Below, in pieces: positions 8,679-18,300 of a DNA stretch of 64,000 nucleotides. Origin of the DNA: Saccharofermentans sp. GTDB taxonomy: Bacteria; Bacillota; Clostridia; Saccharofermentanales; Saccharofermentanaceae. Location: assembly GCA_024691325.1 (NCBI GenBank), contig JAILNR010000048.1, forward strand, positions 62,001 to 126,000, given 5' to 3'. The first letter of the stretch is position 1; each line of letters begins with the position of its first letter. A model generated the notes under the pieces. The model saw nothing but the letters and a program-made list of their open reading frames with translations, was not told where the DNA came from and made no database searches. The position numbers and the translations under genes are program-made.

Positions 8679-9518
8679 TCAGATAATCTCGGTAGACTGC
8701 GAAACGCAGATCCTTCTGCCGTCGTTATCTTCAAAGACGAACTGTCTGTTTGACAGTTCGTTTTTTGATTCCTTCGCATCCTTTAATTCTTCGATGATCT
8801 TCACGCCTGCTGACTTTAACTCGTGGTAAAGAAGCATCGGCTCGGAAGCGTAGATTATAAGCTCGTACATGACGGGAGATGCGATCCTTACGGGGCTTTC
8901 GACCAGAGCGATTATGATGTTATCCCTTACAAGTCTTATGTGGGGCATCTTCTCGTCGTTTAAGTGCGTTGCCTTAAAGCCTAAGTTGTTCTCATAGAAC
9001 ACAGCTGTCTTAAGAGGATCCGTGCAGGCAAACACCGTCGCCTGTGCGTTCATAAGGTGAAGCTTGCCGTTTCCTTCCTCTTTTTCCTCCTGCCCGGGAA
9101 CCTGCTCGGGCTGCTTTGTTCCTGAGTTATATGAGAAACCCAGAAGCGGAGTCGCGAAGACCTTCTCATGCTCTGACAAAGAGTCCATCATCTTGTGCCT
9201 TCTCATGATCTCCTCCGTGGAGGGAAGATCCGGAAGAACCCTTAAGCACTCGACTTTCTCGAGGTAATCTGCGAGGTTTAGTAACCTGATATAAAGCGGC
9301 GTTATCTCCTTGGCATTATCGGGAAGCTCCGAGACGGGTGTACCGTTTAAAGCCATCAGTGCGTAGGAGGAAGCCTGCGGCGGCAGCGAGGCGAAAAGCT
9401 TATTTATAAAAGACAGCTCGTCTGCACAGTTATCCGATACTCCTCCCTTGTTTATCTGTTCTTCGAACATGTCGAACAATTTGTTAATATCATGTTCGGG
9501 ATAGTTTTTACCAAGCAT
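8679..9518 (-). CDS. VOC (glyoxalase-fold) domain protein with unknown N-terminal half
   Basis: The C-terminal part (about residues 155-279) has the glyoxalase/bleomycin-resistance fold pattern: LMNAQATVFACTDPLKTAVF, YENNLGFKATHL, a strand HIRLVRDNIIIAL, and a closing RQFVFEDNDGRRICVSQ. The first 130 residues are helical and Asp/Glu/Leu-rich, of no family I recognise, joined by a linker rich in Gln, Glu and Gly. ATG 9518 with GAGG upstream is preferred over GTG 9530. The full set of metal ligands is not obvious, so enzyme activity is unsure. It converges on the BspA-like gene with three bases between stops. Confidence 0.7.
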   Translation of the reverse strand: MLGKNYPEHDINKLFDMFEEQINKGGVSDNCADELSFINKLFASLPPQASSYALMALNGTPVSELPDNAKEITPLYIRLLNLADYLEKVECLRVLPDLPSTEEIMRRHKMMDSLSEHEKVFATPLLGFSYNSGTKQPEQVPGQEEKEEGNGKLHLMNAQATVFACTDPLKTAVFYENNLGFKATHLNDEKMPHIRLVRDNIIIALVESPVRIASPVMYELIIYASEPMLLYHELKSAGVKIIEELKDAKESKNELSNRQFVFEDNDGRRICVSQSTEII

Positions 9519-9548
9519 GTATGACCTCACGGTGTAGTTTTTTGTTAA

Positions 9549-9557
9549 ATTATAACA
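9549..9557 (-). promoter_or_regulatory. Extended -10 promoter element for the VOC gene
   Basis: On the minus strand TGTTATAAT gives a perfect TATAAT with an upstream TG, about 31 bases before the start codon. No good -35 is visible. Confidence 0.45.
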
Positions 9558-9568
9558 TCACCCGTTAA

Positions 9569-9597
9569 TTGAATAATGCTCAGTATAAGAAGATAAT
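9569..9597 (+). promoter_or_regulatory. Promoter for ybaK
   Basis: TTGAAT, 17 bases, GATAAT, ending 15 bases before the start codon; the leader would be very short. Confidence 0.45.
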
Positions 9598-9612
9598 TAG
9601 TTTCTGAAGATT

Positions 9613-10092
9613 ATGGCGGGTATTAAGAAGACAAATGCGATGAGAATGCTCGATAAGGATAAGATCCCTTACGAAGCAATGGAGTACGAGTACGACGAGA
9701 ATGATCTCGATGGTCATCACGTCGCGGAGTTCTTCGGCATTCCCTATGAGGAAGTTTTTAAGACACTGACAGCAGTAACTGATTCGGGTGAGTACCTTGT
9801 TTTCTGTCTGTCGGTCGATGATGAACTCGACCTTAAGAAGGCCGCATCTTTGGCAGGAGTAAAGCGCGTTGAGTTGATCCACGTTAAGGATCTTCTCAAG
9901 GTGACCGGATATATAAGAGGGGGATGTTCCCCGATAGGAATGAAGAAGAAATACAGAACGTTCATCGACGAGATGATCGAACTGGTAGATACGGTCCACG
10001 TAAGCGGCGGTCAGCGCGGTCTTCAGTTAAAACTTAAGCCTTCTGATCTTATAAGCTACACTGAAGCGACGGTCGGACCTATTACATTTTGA
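9613..10092 (+). CDS. ybaK: Cys-tRNA(Pro)/Cys-tRNA(Cys) deacylase YbaK/EbsC
   Basis: Editing enzyme that hydrolyses mischarged aminoacyl-tRNA, chiefly Cys on tRNA-Pro. The 159 residues follow the YbaK pattern: a start KKTNAMRMLDKDKIPYE, then KTLTAVTDSGEYLVFCLSVD, the GYIRGGCSPIGMKKKY loop and the final GGQRGLQLKLKPSDLI. Full length. No clear ribosome binding site is seen before the ATG. It lies 16 bases upstream of the antiporter gene and probably shares its transcript. Confidence 0.92.
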   Translation: MAGIKKTNAMRMLDKDKIPYEAMEYEYDENDLDGHHVAEFFGIPYEEVFKTLTAVTDSGEYLVFCLSVDDELDLKKAASLAGVKRVELIHVKDLLKVTGYIRGGCSPIGMKKKYRTFIDEMIELVDTVHVSGGQRGLQLKLKPSDLISYTEATVGPITF

Positions 10093-10108
10093 GAGGGCGT
10101 GGATTTAC

Positions 10109-11299
10109 ATGGAGAAGTATGAAGTTTTCAGAGCGCTTGCAATAATTATCATTGCTGCCAAGCTTTTCGGGCTGGCGGCAAGAAAGCTTAAGGCACCGCA
10201 GGTTGCAGGTGAGATCGTAGCCGGTCTTATCCTGGGTCCCTCTGTGTTGGGTCTCGTCGGCTACTCGGATTTTCTGGGTCAGATGGCCGAGATCGGCGTC
10301 ATGCTCCTGATGTTTACCGCAGGACTTGAGACACGTATCTCCGATCTTCGCAAGACCGGATTCAAGGCCCTGCTTATCGCATGTGCCGGCGTGTTCGTAC
10401 CCTTAGTCTGCGGTACTGTTCTTTATATGTGCTTCTACGGCTTCGCACCCTGGGGTGACGATCAGTTTTACAAGGCTTTGTTTGTAGGTCTTATCCTTAC
10501 CGCGACTTCGGTATCAATCACGGTTCAGACACTTAAGGAATTAGGCAAGATAAATGAGCTTGTCGGAACGACGATCATAAGTGCCGCGATCATCGATGAT
10601 GTAATCGGCATCCTTGTTTTGACTCTCGTTATCGGTATGAAAGATCCTTCACAGGACATCGGAAACACTCTTCTTATGACCGGTCTGTTCTTCCTGGGTT
10701 CCGTTGTATTCGGTTACGTTTTCTACCGTGTCTTCAAGAAGATCGACAGGAAGTGGCCTCACACAAGAAGAATCCCGATCATCGGACTTGCGTTGTGCTT
10801 TGCCTTGTCTTATATCGCAGAAGAATTCTTCGGCGTTGCTGATATCACCGGTGCATATGTTGCAGGTGTTATCCTGAGCTCACTTGATGATTCCCAGTAC
10901 ATCTCACGTAAGATGGATATCAATTCCTACATGATCTTCGGACCCGTGTTCTTTGCAACGATCGGACTTCAGACAAATATCAGGGATGTCGATACGAGTA
11001 TCCTCGCGTTCTCCGTATGCTTTGTTCTTGTCGGATTGTTGTCCAAGATAATCGGCTGCGGACTTGTCTCATTCCTCTGCGGATTCAGAGGCAAGGACAA
11101 TCTTAAGATCGGCTGCGGCATGATGACCAGAGGCGAGGTTGCCCTGATCGTTGCCCAGAGAGCACTGTCCGTCGGCGCTTTAAGCGGTGCTTATTTCACG
11201 TCGGTCATTTTGCTTATAATCATCTCGTCAATCCTGACGCCGGTTATCCTAAAGCTTTTGTATTCTGAAAAAGCCCCGGCTGTTAAAAGCGAGGTCTGA
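10109..11299 (+). CDS. CPA2-family cation/proton antiporter
   Basis: Membrane exchanger of Na+ or K+ for protons, KefB/NapA-like. The 396 residues have about 12 membrane segments, the early AGEIVAGLILGPSVLG, and the acidic pair in ISAAIIDDVIGI expected in the ion path of electrogenic members. It ends right after the membrane domain, with no TrkA-N nucleotide-binding domain, so it is a short form and ion choice cannot be fixed. GAGAGGGCGTGG lies upstream of the ATG. Confidence 0.88.
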   Translation: MEKYEVFRALAIIIIAAKLFGLAARKLKAPQVAGEIVAGLILGPSVLGLVGYSDFLGQMAEIGVMLLMFTAGLETRISDLRKTGFKALLIACAGVFVPLVCGTVLYMCFYGFAPWGDDQFYKALFVGLILTATSVSITVQTLKELGKINELVGTTIISAAIIDDVIGILVLTLVIGMKDPSQDIGNTLLMTGLFFLGSVVFGYVFYRVFKKIDRKWPHTRRIPIIGLALCFALSYIAEEFFGVADITGAYVAGVILSSLDDSQYISRKMDINSYMIFGPVFFATIGLQTNIRDVDTSILAFSVCFVLVGLLSKIIGCGLVSFLCGFRGKDNLKIGCGMMTRGEVALIVAQRALSVGALSGAYFTSVILLIIISSILTPVILKLLYSEKAPAVKSEV

Positions 11300-11309
11300 T
11301 TGGCCGTTC

Positions 11310-11503
11310 TTTGTATCAGAATTGTATTTTTCTGATATTGATACAAGAATTTCAGGTGATTTAATTATCAAAAATGCATTTTATTAATAGTGATACAAGG
11401 AAAATGGAAAAACCTTGTATCACTATCGATTTTTCTTATTTTTAGTAATAGAAATTGTCCGGATTCTTGTATCAAAAAACCTGTTTTGCCAAAGTGATAC
11501 AAG
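11310..11503 (+). repeat. Mirror-symmetric array of six 9-bp sites (TGATACAAG)
   Basis: TGATACAAG or its complement CTTGTATCA occurs at 11310-11318 (minus, one mismatch), 11339-11347 (plus), 11391-11399 (plus), 11414-11422 (minus), 11466-11474 (minus) and 11495-11503 (plus). The start-to-start distances are 29, 52, 23, 52 and 29, so positions and orientations are exactly symmetric about 11406.5. Only the sites and short flanks are well conserved between halves; the inner pair extends to 14 bp. It could be an operator array, paired transposon-like ends, or a small inverted-repeat element. Confidence 0.85.
11387..11434 (+). terminator. Hairpin formed by the central site pair, possible terminator of the antiporter transcript
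   Basis: ATAGTGATACAAGG at 11387-11400 pairs perfectly with CCTTGTATCACTAT at 11413-11426 over a 12-base loop, followed by CGATTTTTC. It is part of the six-site array, so termination may be secondary. Confidence 0.5.
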
Positions 11504-11507
11504 ATGC

Positions 11508-11536
11508 TTTAATTCATGCAGTTGCCGTACTATAAT
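11508..11536 (+). promoter_or_regulatory. Promoter for the PD-(D/E)XK-like gene
   Basis: TTTAAT, 17 bases, TATAAT. The last TGATACAAG site ends 4 bases upstream of the -35 element, a position suited to activator binding or to interference with polymerase. Confidence 0.6.
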
Positions 11537-11575
11537 ATCCCTATCATTCCGTGGAACGAATGAGGGGTAGCTAAT

Positions 11576-12382
11576 ATGAAAAAAGACATTGCTTTGGAGA
11601 GCCTTAAAGAAAGGCTTGTTTTTCTTGAGAAAGTAGTCAGCGAAGCGGACAAACAATTAAAGAAATCACCGCCGGGCAGATTAAGGATTCAAAGACAGGG
11701 GAATTCTGTTGCTTATTACTGTGTACAAAACAGTAAGGAGTTCAAGGATAATAACGGACAGCGTATCGATAATAGTAACAGAAATCTGATTGCTGCATTA
11801 GCTCAGAAAAGTTATATCAACAATGTAAGAAGATACGCGGTCGCTGAAGCCAAAGCTATAAGATGGTTGTTGGACGGTTATCCTAAGAAGACGGTTGAGA
11901 GTGCTTTGGATAATATTAAAGGCGACAGACTTAAATTACTTCAGCCCGTTGCTTTGTCAGATGAGGAATATGTTAAAAAGTGGATAGCAAAGCCCTATAC
12001 GCCAAAGGGGTTTAGTGAGACTGATCCGAATTTCAAAACGCTTAAAGGTGACAGAGTAAGATCGAAGTCAGAACAGATAATAGCCGACAGATTATTCGTT
12101 AATAATGTCCCGTACAAATACGAGTGTCCGATCATGGTCGGCAACAAGCTTTTCCATCCTGATTTTACGGTATTGAAGATCAAGGAACGGAAAGTCATTT
12201 ACTGGGAGCATTGCGGAATAATGGATAAGCAAAGTTATTCTGATTATGCCGTAAACAGGTTTAACAAGTATTCAAAGCAGGGGATCATCATAGGTGATAA
12301 TCTTATTGCCACATTCGAGACGGATAACAATCCATTAGACACCGAAACTGTCGATAATCTTATAAACGCGCATTTTAAATAA
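11576..12382 (+). CDS. PD-(D/E)XK-like nuclease-fold protein
   Basis: Unnamed 268-residue protein. The C-terminal half reads like a PD-(D/E)XK nuclease core: SKSEQIIADRL (helix with Glu), VPYKYECP, FHPDFTV (the PD), and VIYWEHCG, where E-x-H-C replaces the usual E-x-K. The first 140 residues are basic and helical, perhaps DNA-binding. ORF base composition is more AT-rich than neighbouring genes, suggesting transfer. No methyltransferase or toxin partner is adjacent; it sits alone behind the six-site array. A similar motif order occurs in the gene at 48857-49678. GAGGGGTAG upstream supports the ATG. Catalytic activity is an inference. Confidence 0.7.
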   Translation: MKKDIALESLKERLVFLEKVVSEADKQLKKSPPGRLRIQRQGNSVAYYCVQNSKEFKDNNGQRIDNSNRNLIAALAQKSYINNVRRYAVAEAKAIRWLLDGYPKKTVESALDNIKGDRLKLLQPVALSDEEYVKKWIAKPYTPKGFSETDPNFKTLKGDRVRSKSEQIIADRLFVNNVPYKYECPIMVGNKLFHPDFTVLKIKERKVIYWEHCGIMDKQSYSDYAVNRFNKYSKQGIIIGDNLIATFETDNNPLDTETVDNLINAHFK

Positions 12383-12391
12383 ATAATAAGG

Positions 12392-12397
12392 TATAAT
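12392..12397 (+). promoter_or_regulatory. -10 element for murC
   Basis: A perfect TATAAT 32 bases before the murC start; the -35 region is poor. Confidence 0.4.
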
Positions 12398-12428
12398 ACT
12401 CTTTAGTGCGTTAATAGGAGTATTTACT

Positions 12429-13838
12429 ATGTCTGATCTAAGACTTGATGAACTTAAAAGTAATGCAAAGGTTTACTTCGTCGGTATCGGCGGCATCTCA
12501 ATGAGCGGACTTGCGCTGCTTACCAAGGGCTACGGATTTACCGTCGGCGGTTCCGATAACCATCCGTCAGAAAGAACACAGATGCTCGCACAAAGCGGCA
12601 TCACTATATATAACAGCCAGGAAGCAAAGAATATCGATGAATTCGAGCCTGACTACATCGTCAAGACTGCAGCCATCCTTCCTCACAACAAGGAGCTTGC
12701 ACGTGCCCTCGAGAAGGGGCTTACGGTCTTCGACAGATCCGAGTTCCTGGGCATCATGACGAATACTTATAAGAACGTTATCAACATCTCGGGTACACAC
12801 GGCAAGACGACAACCACTTCCATGACATCCATGATGCTCATAGAAGCGGGACTCGATCCCACTATCCATCTCGGCGCTCCGTTCGACGGTATCGGCGGCT
12901 CGGTTAAGATGGGCGGCAACAGGGACCTTCTCGTCTCCGAAGCATGTGAATTCAAAAGATCGTTCCTCGAGTTCAGGTCCACGACGGCGGCCATCACGAA
13001 CATCGATCACGATCACGTCGACTGCTACCCTACACTTGAAGATGTTATCGATGTTTTCGCGAAGTTTATAGACAAGGTCGATGACGGCGGCTACCTCGTC
13101 GTAACCGGCTCCGACAGGAACATAAAAGAGTCCATCGCCCGCGCGAAAAAGAACATCAAGGTCATCACGTGCGCAGCCGACGGCTCCGATGCTGACTTCA
13201 AGGCTCAGAACATTAAGTACAACGACGGTCTTCCCGCATTCGACCTTGTAGCGTCAGGGCAGAAGATCGGAAGAGTTCAGCTTAGAGTTCCCGGTGCACA
13301 CAACATAAGTAATGCCCTGATCGCATCTGCGTGTGCTTACCTTAACGGAGCATCCGCCGAGGCGATAATCAAAGCTCTTAATGAGTTCGGAGGCGCTGAC
13401 GGAAGATTTACCATCAAGGGTACTTACAAGGGCTGCGAAGTTGTTGTCGATTACGCTCATCATCCGACTGCGGCAAGAGTTACGATCGATGCGGCGATGC
13501 ACATGCCTCACAACAATCTTCTTGTCGTATTCCAGCCTCTTACTTTTAACAGAGTCGATGCGCTGTTCGAAGAATATGTAACGAGCCTTCTTCCCTGCAA
13601 GAAGATACTCTTCTCCGAGATCTTCACTGACCGCGAGGTTATCCACGAAGGAATGGTCTCGAGCAGGAATATCGCGGATGAGATAAACAAACGCGGCGGC
13701 AATGCCGAATTCTATGCGGATAAGGAAGTTCTTAAAAGAAGGATCGATGAGCTCATCAATCCCGGTGACATGATCCTTATTCTCGGCCCTGAAGACATAC
13801 GCGAACTCGGCAACGAATTGTGCCCCGGTAAGGAATAA
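12429..13838 (+). CDS. murC: UDP-N-acetylmuramate-L-alanine ligase
   Basis: Cytoplasmic ligase that adds L-Ala to UDP-MurNAc in peptidoglycan precursor synthesis, using ATP. The Rossmann start VYFVGIGGISMSGLA, the ATP loop SGTHGKTTTTSM, the central EACEFKRSF and the C-terminal VVVDYAHHPTA are MurC hallmarks, and 469 residues is a usual length. AGGAG lies upstream of the ATG. The stop overlaps the start of the next gene (TAATG), coupling it to an unknown membrane protein. Confidence 0.95.
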   Translation: MSDLRLDELKSNAKVYFVGIGGISMSGLALLTKGYGFTVGGSDNHPSERTQMLAQSGITIYNSQEAKNIDEFEPDYIVKTAAILPHNKELARALEKGLTVFDRSEFLGIMTNTYKNVINISGTHGKTTTTSMTSMMLIEAGLDPTIHLGAPFDGIGGSVKMGGNRDLLVSEACEFKRSFLEFRSTTAAITNIDHDHVDCYPTLEDVIDVFAKFIDKVDDGGYLVVTGSDRNIKESIARAKKNIKVITCAADGSDADFKAQNIKYNDGLPAFDLVASGQKIGRVQLRVPGAHNISNALIASACAYLNGASAEAIIKALNEFGGADGRFTIKGTYKGCEVVVDYAHHPTAARVTIDAAMHMPHNNLLVVFQPLTFNRVDALFEEYVTSLLPCKKILFSEIFTDREVIHEGMVSSRNIADEINKRGGNAEFYADKEVLKRRIDELINPGDMILILGPEDIRELGNELCPGKE

Positions 13839-15349
13839 TGAATAACAATAAACGGGCACCGCAAAAACCATCAGGTAAATCATCAGGCACCCCGCTCGCT
13901 CTTAAAAGAGCGCCGATTCATTTCATAGCGCTTGCCATGATGGGCGTGGTCATTCTTACGATGATCATCATGTGCCTTGTACCGGGTGCCGGCAAGAACC
14001 CAAAGAACCCGACTTTGGTCATCTACGGCGACAAGGGCAACGTCCCGAATCTTTCGCTTACGAACACTCTTCACGCGGCAGGTTTTGAATACGTTATCGC
14101 CGACTACGGAGAAGACATCTCTTCGTACGGAACCGTTGTTCTTGCAGCGATGGGGTCTGATGCACTGTCGATAATAAACGACCACAAAGACGATCCCCAT
14201 GTTGCCGGATTCATCCTCATCTGCCCCGAGTATAACGAGACTTATATGACCGGTCTTACGAGTGGTAATCCCACATGCGATATCGCGATTTTCGCAGGGC
14301 GTAATAAATGCAAAGACACGAAGGATATGAGTGCGGCGCGTGTCATTTACGAGAGGCTCTCGGGTGATGACACACTTTACGGAATCCCTGTCAAAAGAGG
14401 CGGCCTGTTCGCATCCGAGGTTTATGTAAACAATGCGCAGAACAGGATGCTGTCGCTTTCCTGCTTCAGCGTAAGAGACCCGCAGAAGCTTTTGTTCTCG
14501 CCTTTATTCCAGAATGAGCTTGCGGGATACTTAAGCGTAACTTATATCGATGAGTCAACACGCGAGGTGTCGTTCGGCCGCATTAATACATGGTTCGTTT
14601 TCTCGTGGCTTGTCATCATGTTCTCGATAGTGAGCGTGCTTTTGTTCCTGTCTAACATCAAGCTTGATGAGTCAGGCTACGATACTAAGAAAGCTCCCGT
14701 GTCGAAGTGGGTCTTCGGATTTATCGGAGGCATCTCGATAGCGGTCGCGGTAGGCATAGTTGCATCGACTTCCGTCACACAGATACTGGATGCTCTGCTG
14801 TGGATCCTGACTCTCGTTCCCACAGTATTCATGGCGTGTCTGTTTGGCATCAACTTCAAGTGGATCTACGCGAAAGAAGGTAAATTCATCCCCCGTAAAA
14901 CAAGCCTTGTGCCCACACTGTTCATATCGGTGGTGATCGGGCTCATGATCATGTTTACCCTCGCGATGACAGCAGATCTTAAGGTGCATGCGATAAAAGA
15001 CGCAGGCCTCTCGGCAGCTATACTCGGAGTTATTCTTGTCGCAGACCTTATCGTTACTACAGGACTTATCTACGCGAGCCGCAAATCGACAGTGGCAGGG
15101 CAGGGCGCGAAGAACTGCTTCGGCAACAAGAACATATTCGGACTGATGTTCATGCCATGCATAGTAGCCCTGCTCTACGGCCTTTTGCCGGGACACTCAC
15201 AGGTGTTCTACTGCGGCCTTGCGGGACTTGCCGCGACGGGCATTCCGTTCCTTGCGGTGCTCCCGATCGTAAGGCATTCAGACAGATCATTAATAGCAGG
15301 CGTTTTACATGGTATTATTTATATATTGGTTATAGCAGCGATACTCTGA
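13838..15349 (+). CDS. Polytopic membrane protein with an extracytoplasmic N-terminal domain
   Basis: I do not recognise this 503-residue protein. It has a basic N-terminus, one membrane segment at about 32-52, a soluble domain to about 245 (TLVIYGDKGNVPNLSLTNTL, FILICPEYNE) whose alternating strands and helices resemble an alpha/beta-hydrolase-like or Rossmann-like fold but without a clear nucleophile motif, then about seven membrane segments. It overlaps the murC stop by one base, and its own stop is 22 bases before the TIR gene, so all three may be co-transcribed. A role at the envelope is likely. Confidence 0.65.
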   Translation: MNNNKRAPQKPSGKSSGTPLALKRAPIHFIALAMMGVVILTMIIMCLVPGAGKNPKNPTLVIYGDKGNVPNLSLTNTLHAAGFEYVIADYGEDISSYGTVVLAAMGSDALSIINDHKDDPHVAGFILICPEYNETYMTGLTSGNPTCDIAIFAGRNKCKDTKDMSAARVIYERLSGDDTLYGIPVKRGGLFASEVYVNNAQNRMLSLSCFSVRDPQKLLFSPLFQNELAGYLSVTYIDESTREVSFGRINTWFVFSWLVIMFSIVSVLLFLSNIKLDESGYDTKKAPVSKWVFGFIGGISIAVAVGIVASTSVTQILDALLWILTLVPTVFMACLFGINFKWIYAKEGKFIPRKTSLVPTLFISVVIGLMIMFTLAMTADLKVHAIKDAGLSAAILGVILVADLIVTTGLIYASRKSTVAGQGAKNCFGNKNIFGLMFMPCIVALLYGLLPGHSQVFYCGLAGLAATGIPFLAVLPIVRHSDRSLIAGVLHGIIYILVIAAIL

Positions 15350-15371
15350 CAGGGGATAAGGGGGAGTCAAC

Positions 15372-18300
15372 GTGATCAACTACTACAACGCATTCATCTC
15401 ATACAGACATGCACCGCTCGACTCGAAGGTTGCCGAGCATGTGCAAAGAAGTCTCGAGAGGTTCCACATACCTCACAGCATCCGTAAGAAGACGGGTGTT
15501 AAGAAGATCGAGAGGATCTTCAGAGACAAGGACGAGCTTCCTATTACGAGTGATCTTACGGAGACGATCTCGAATGCGCTTGAGAAGGCTGACTACCTGA
15601 TCGTTATCTGCTCTCCTAACACCAAGGAGTCCGCGTGGGTTCAAAGGGAGATCGAATACTTCCTTAAAAACCATACCAAGAAGCAGATCCTGACTGTCCT
15701 TGCAGACGGCGAGCCTCAGGATGTTATCCCGGAGATCCTGACCTACGAGGAGCATGATGTCTCGGAATTCTGGAAAGAAGCGCAGAAGGTAAAGATCCCG
15801 ATTGAGCCTTTGTCCTGCGACTACAGGATGCCCCTTCGAAAAGCAAAGAAAGAGGAAATCCCGAGACTCGCGTCGGCCCTCATCGGCTGCTCCTACGACG
15901 AACTCGTAAGACGCCAGAGAGCGTACAGGGTAAAGCAGGGAATCGCGATCGGTGCTGCCATCGTTGCTGCCTCACTGGGACTGACTTTCTATACTTGGCA
16001 AAGCAAGAAGAAGGTTGATGATGCACTTAATGAGTCTCTTGCAAACCGTGCGAGATATCTTGCCAATCAGTCTATCTCGATGCTCGATGAAAACAGACGT
16101 ATCGATGCACTTTATCTTGCCATGTCAGCTGTTCCTCAGGGCGAGGACGATGCCACGCCTCTTGTTCCTGAAGCTGTCAGCGCTCTTGCACAGGCCACGC
16201 TTGCTTACCGGTCATTGAACGGAAACAGCATTGATACCGTTTGGAATTACAGTCTCGGAAGTACGATAAAATGTATCGAGATAAGTCCGGAAGGAACCCA
16301 CCTTGCCGCACTTGATACAAGCGGTTCTCTAACTGTTTGGAATACTGAGACGCACGATATGCTTTTTAATATCCACAGCGTCACATCCGACAACGCTGTT
16401 TCGATTAAGTTTATAGATGATTCAAAGCTGGTAGTCCGCGATTACGCCAGGCTCTTATGCTACGATGCTGACACGGGTGAGGTCGAATGGGTCTTCGAAC
16501 CGAATAATGGTAACTTCATTGTTGATGATCCTGTTCTTTGTTCTGACGGATCTTTAGTATTAGTTGATCATGACGGAGCTATCTTCTGTCTTGATGCAGG
16601 TTCCGGAAGTGTAAGATCCCAGTACCAGATTCCTAATGATGACCTGGATGTCATGGTAACTCCGAACGCTTTCGCCGTGTCCCCTGATGAGACCAGGGTT
16701 GCCATACTTATCGAGGTAGGCGTAGATGAATACTATGTGGTCATTTACGATATGACTACAGGCAGAACGAGTCAGTCTCAGAGCGTGGAAGGTCTTGAAA
16801 AAGCGATGACATGGTCGGACGATGACCACCTTGTTGTTGCTGCTATGGAGATGAACAGCGACAATGTGAACAATGCCATGTTTAACGGTTCATTTATCAT
16901 GGGTCATGATGTGAACTATGTAACCTGCTTCGCAGGCGACAGTGCCAATATAGTATGGTCACAGGAACAGGTTGCCACAAATGTCGGTTTCAGTTCCGGC
17001 TTTATTGTTCTTCCTGCTACAGAAATGATCGCATATTACAGTGCCAATGTCTGTTGTGCTTATGACATCGATGACGGAACTGTCCGCTATGAATGGAATA
17101 CCAATGATTCGATCATCGATGTAAGTGACAGAGACGGAAACGGCTGGCCCATCATGATAACCAAAGGGGGCGGACTTGTCTCTGTTTGTCCGACTATGGC
17201 TATAGATGTTATAGATGTAACCTACGAGTTCACGGATAATCTTGCTGATGCGGTAGTTAATCACGGAGTATATACGTATCAGAATTCCGGTTCCCAGATC
17301 TTCTACTACAATGTGCATGTTTGTGACGAAGAATGGGAGTATATCGGCGATCTCGATTCGAGTGCACCCAAAAGTTATATGGCCGACGAAGCTCTTATTC
17401 TCCTTGAGCCTTGTTCTGCGGGAACTGATGTTACGGTAGTCGATCCTGTCGAAGGCGAGGTAAGGTTCAGCGTAAACTTAGGTTCGGCTTATTATTCAGA
17501 TTACAATGTTATTGGAGTTTTTGACGGAAAAGCCTACATCACTTACGGCGAAGTTCTGGAAGGATTGGAATTATTAGAACTTAATCTTACGACCGGAAGG
17601 ATCTCATCGGATCATATATCTGATTCGTACTATATTTCCGAGTTTGCAGCTTCAATGACGAATGAATTTGTTACCTGTATTGACAGAAGCGATGTGACAG
17701 ACAGAGCTGTTATTTACAATGTGATTTCTCACCGTACTGATGAATACGATATAGAGAACGGTCTTAATCTTACATACGCACCTCAATACTTCGAAGATAT
17801 CGGCATAATCTATATCGCAAGTGAAGGCGAAGACGCGATCGTGTTTACCGAGACAGACGATTATATGCAGGTTGAACTGCCTGAGTCCTGGTATAACACG
17901 GAAATCGTTGAGTTTGACGCTGAATCAAGAAGAATAATGATATCTGACAGACGATCCATTCTCTTCCTCGATGAATTAGGAGAAGAAGATCTTGTTATCT
18001 CCTGCGGCGGAAGGACCATTACAGGTTACACACTACTTCACGGAGAACAGTACGGTGAAGGCGGCCTGTTGCTCGTATCGTGCAGTGACGGATCTTTGCT
18101 GAGGTATGATGCCCTTTCGGGTGAGTTCCTCGGAAACACGGAGATCTCCTACTACACCAACTATATTCCCACTGCGGAATTCGTGTTGGATGAGCAGGCC
18201 GGTATCATGTACATACAGCAGTATATGATTACCAGTATTGTAGATCTCGAGTCGTGGATCGAACTGACATACATCGAGAATTCATTCGGTCACAATGCGC

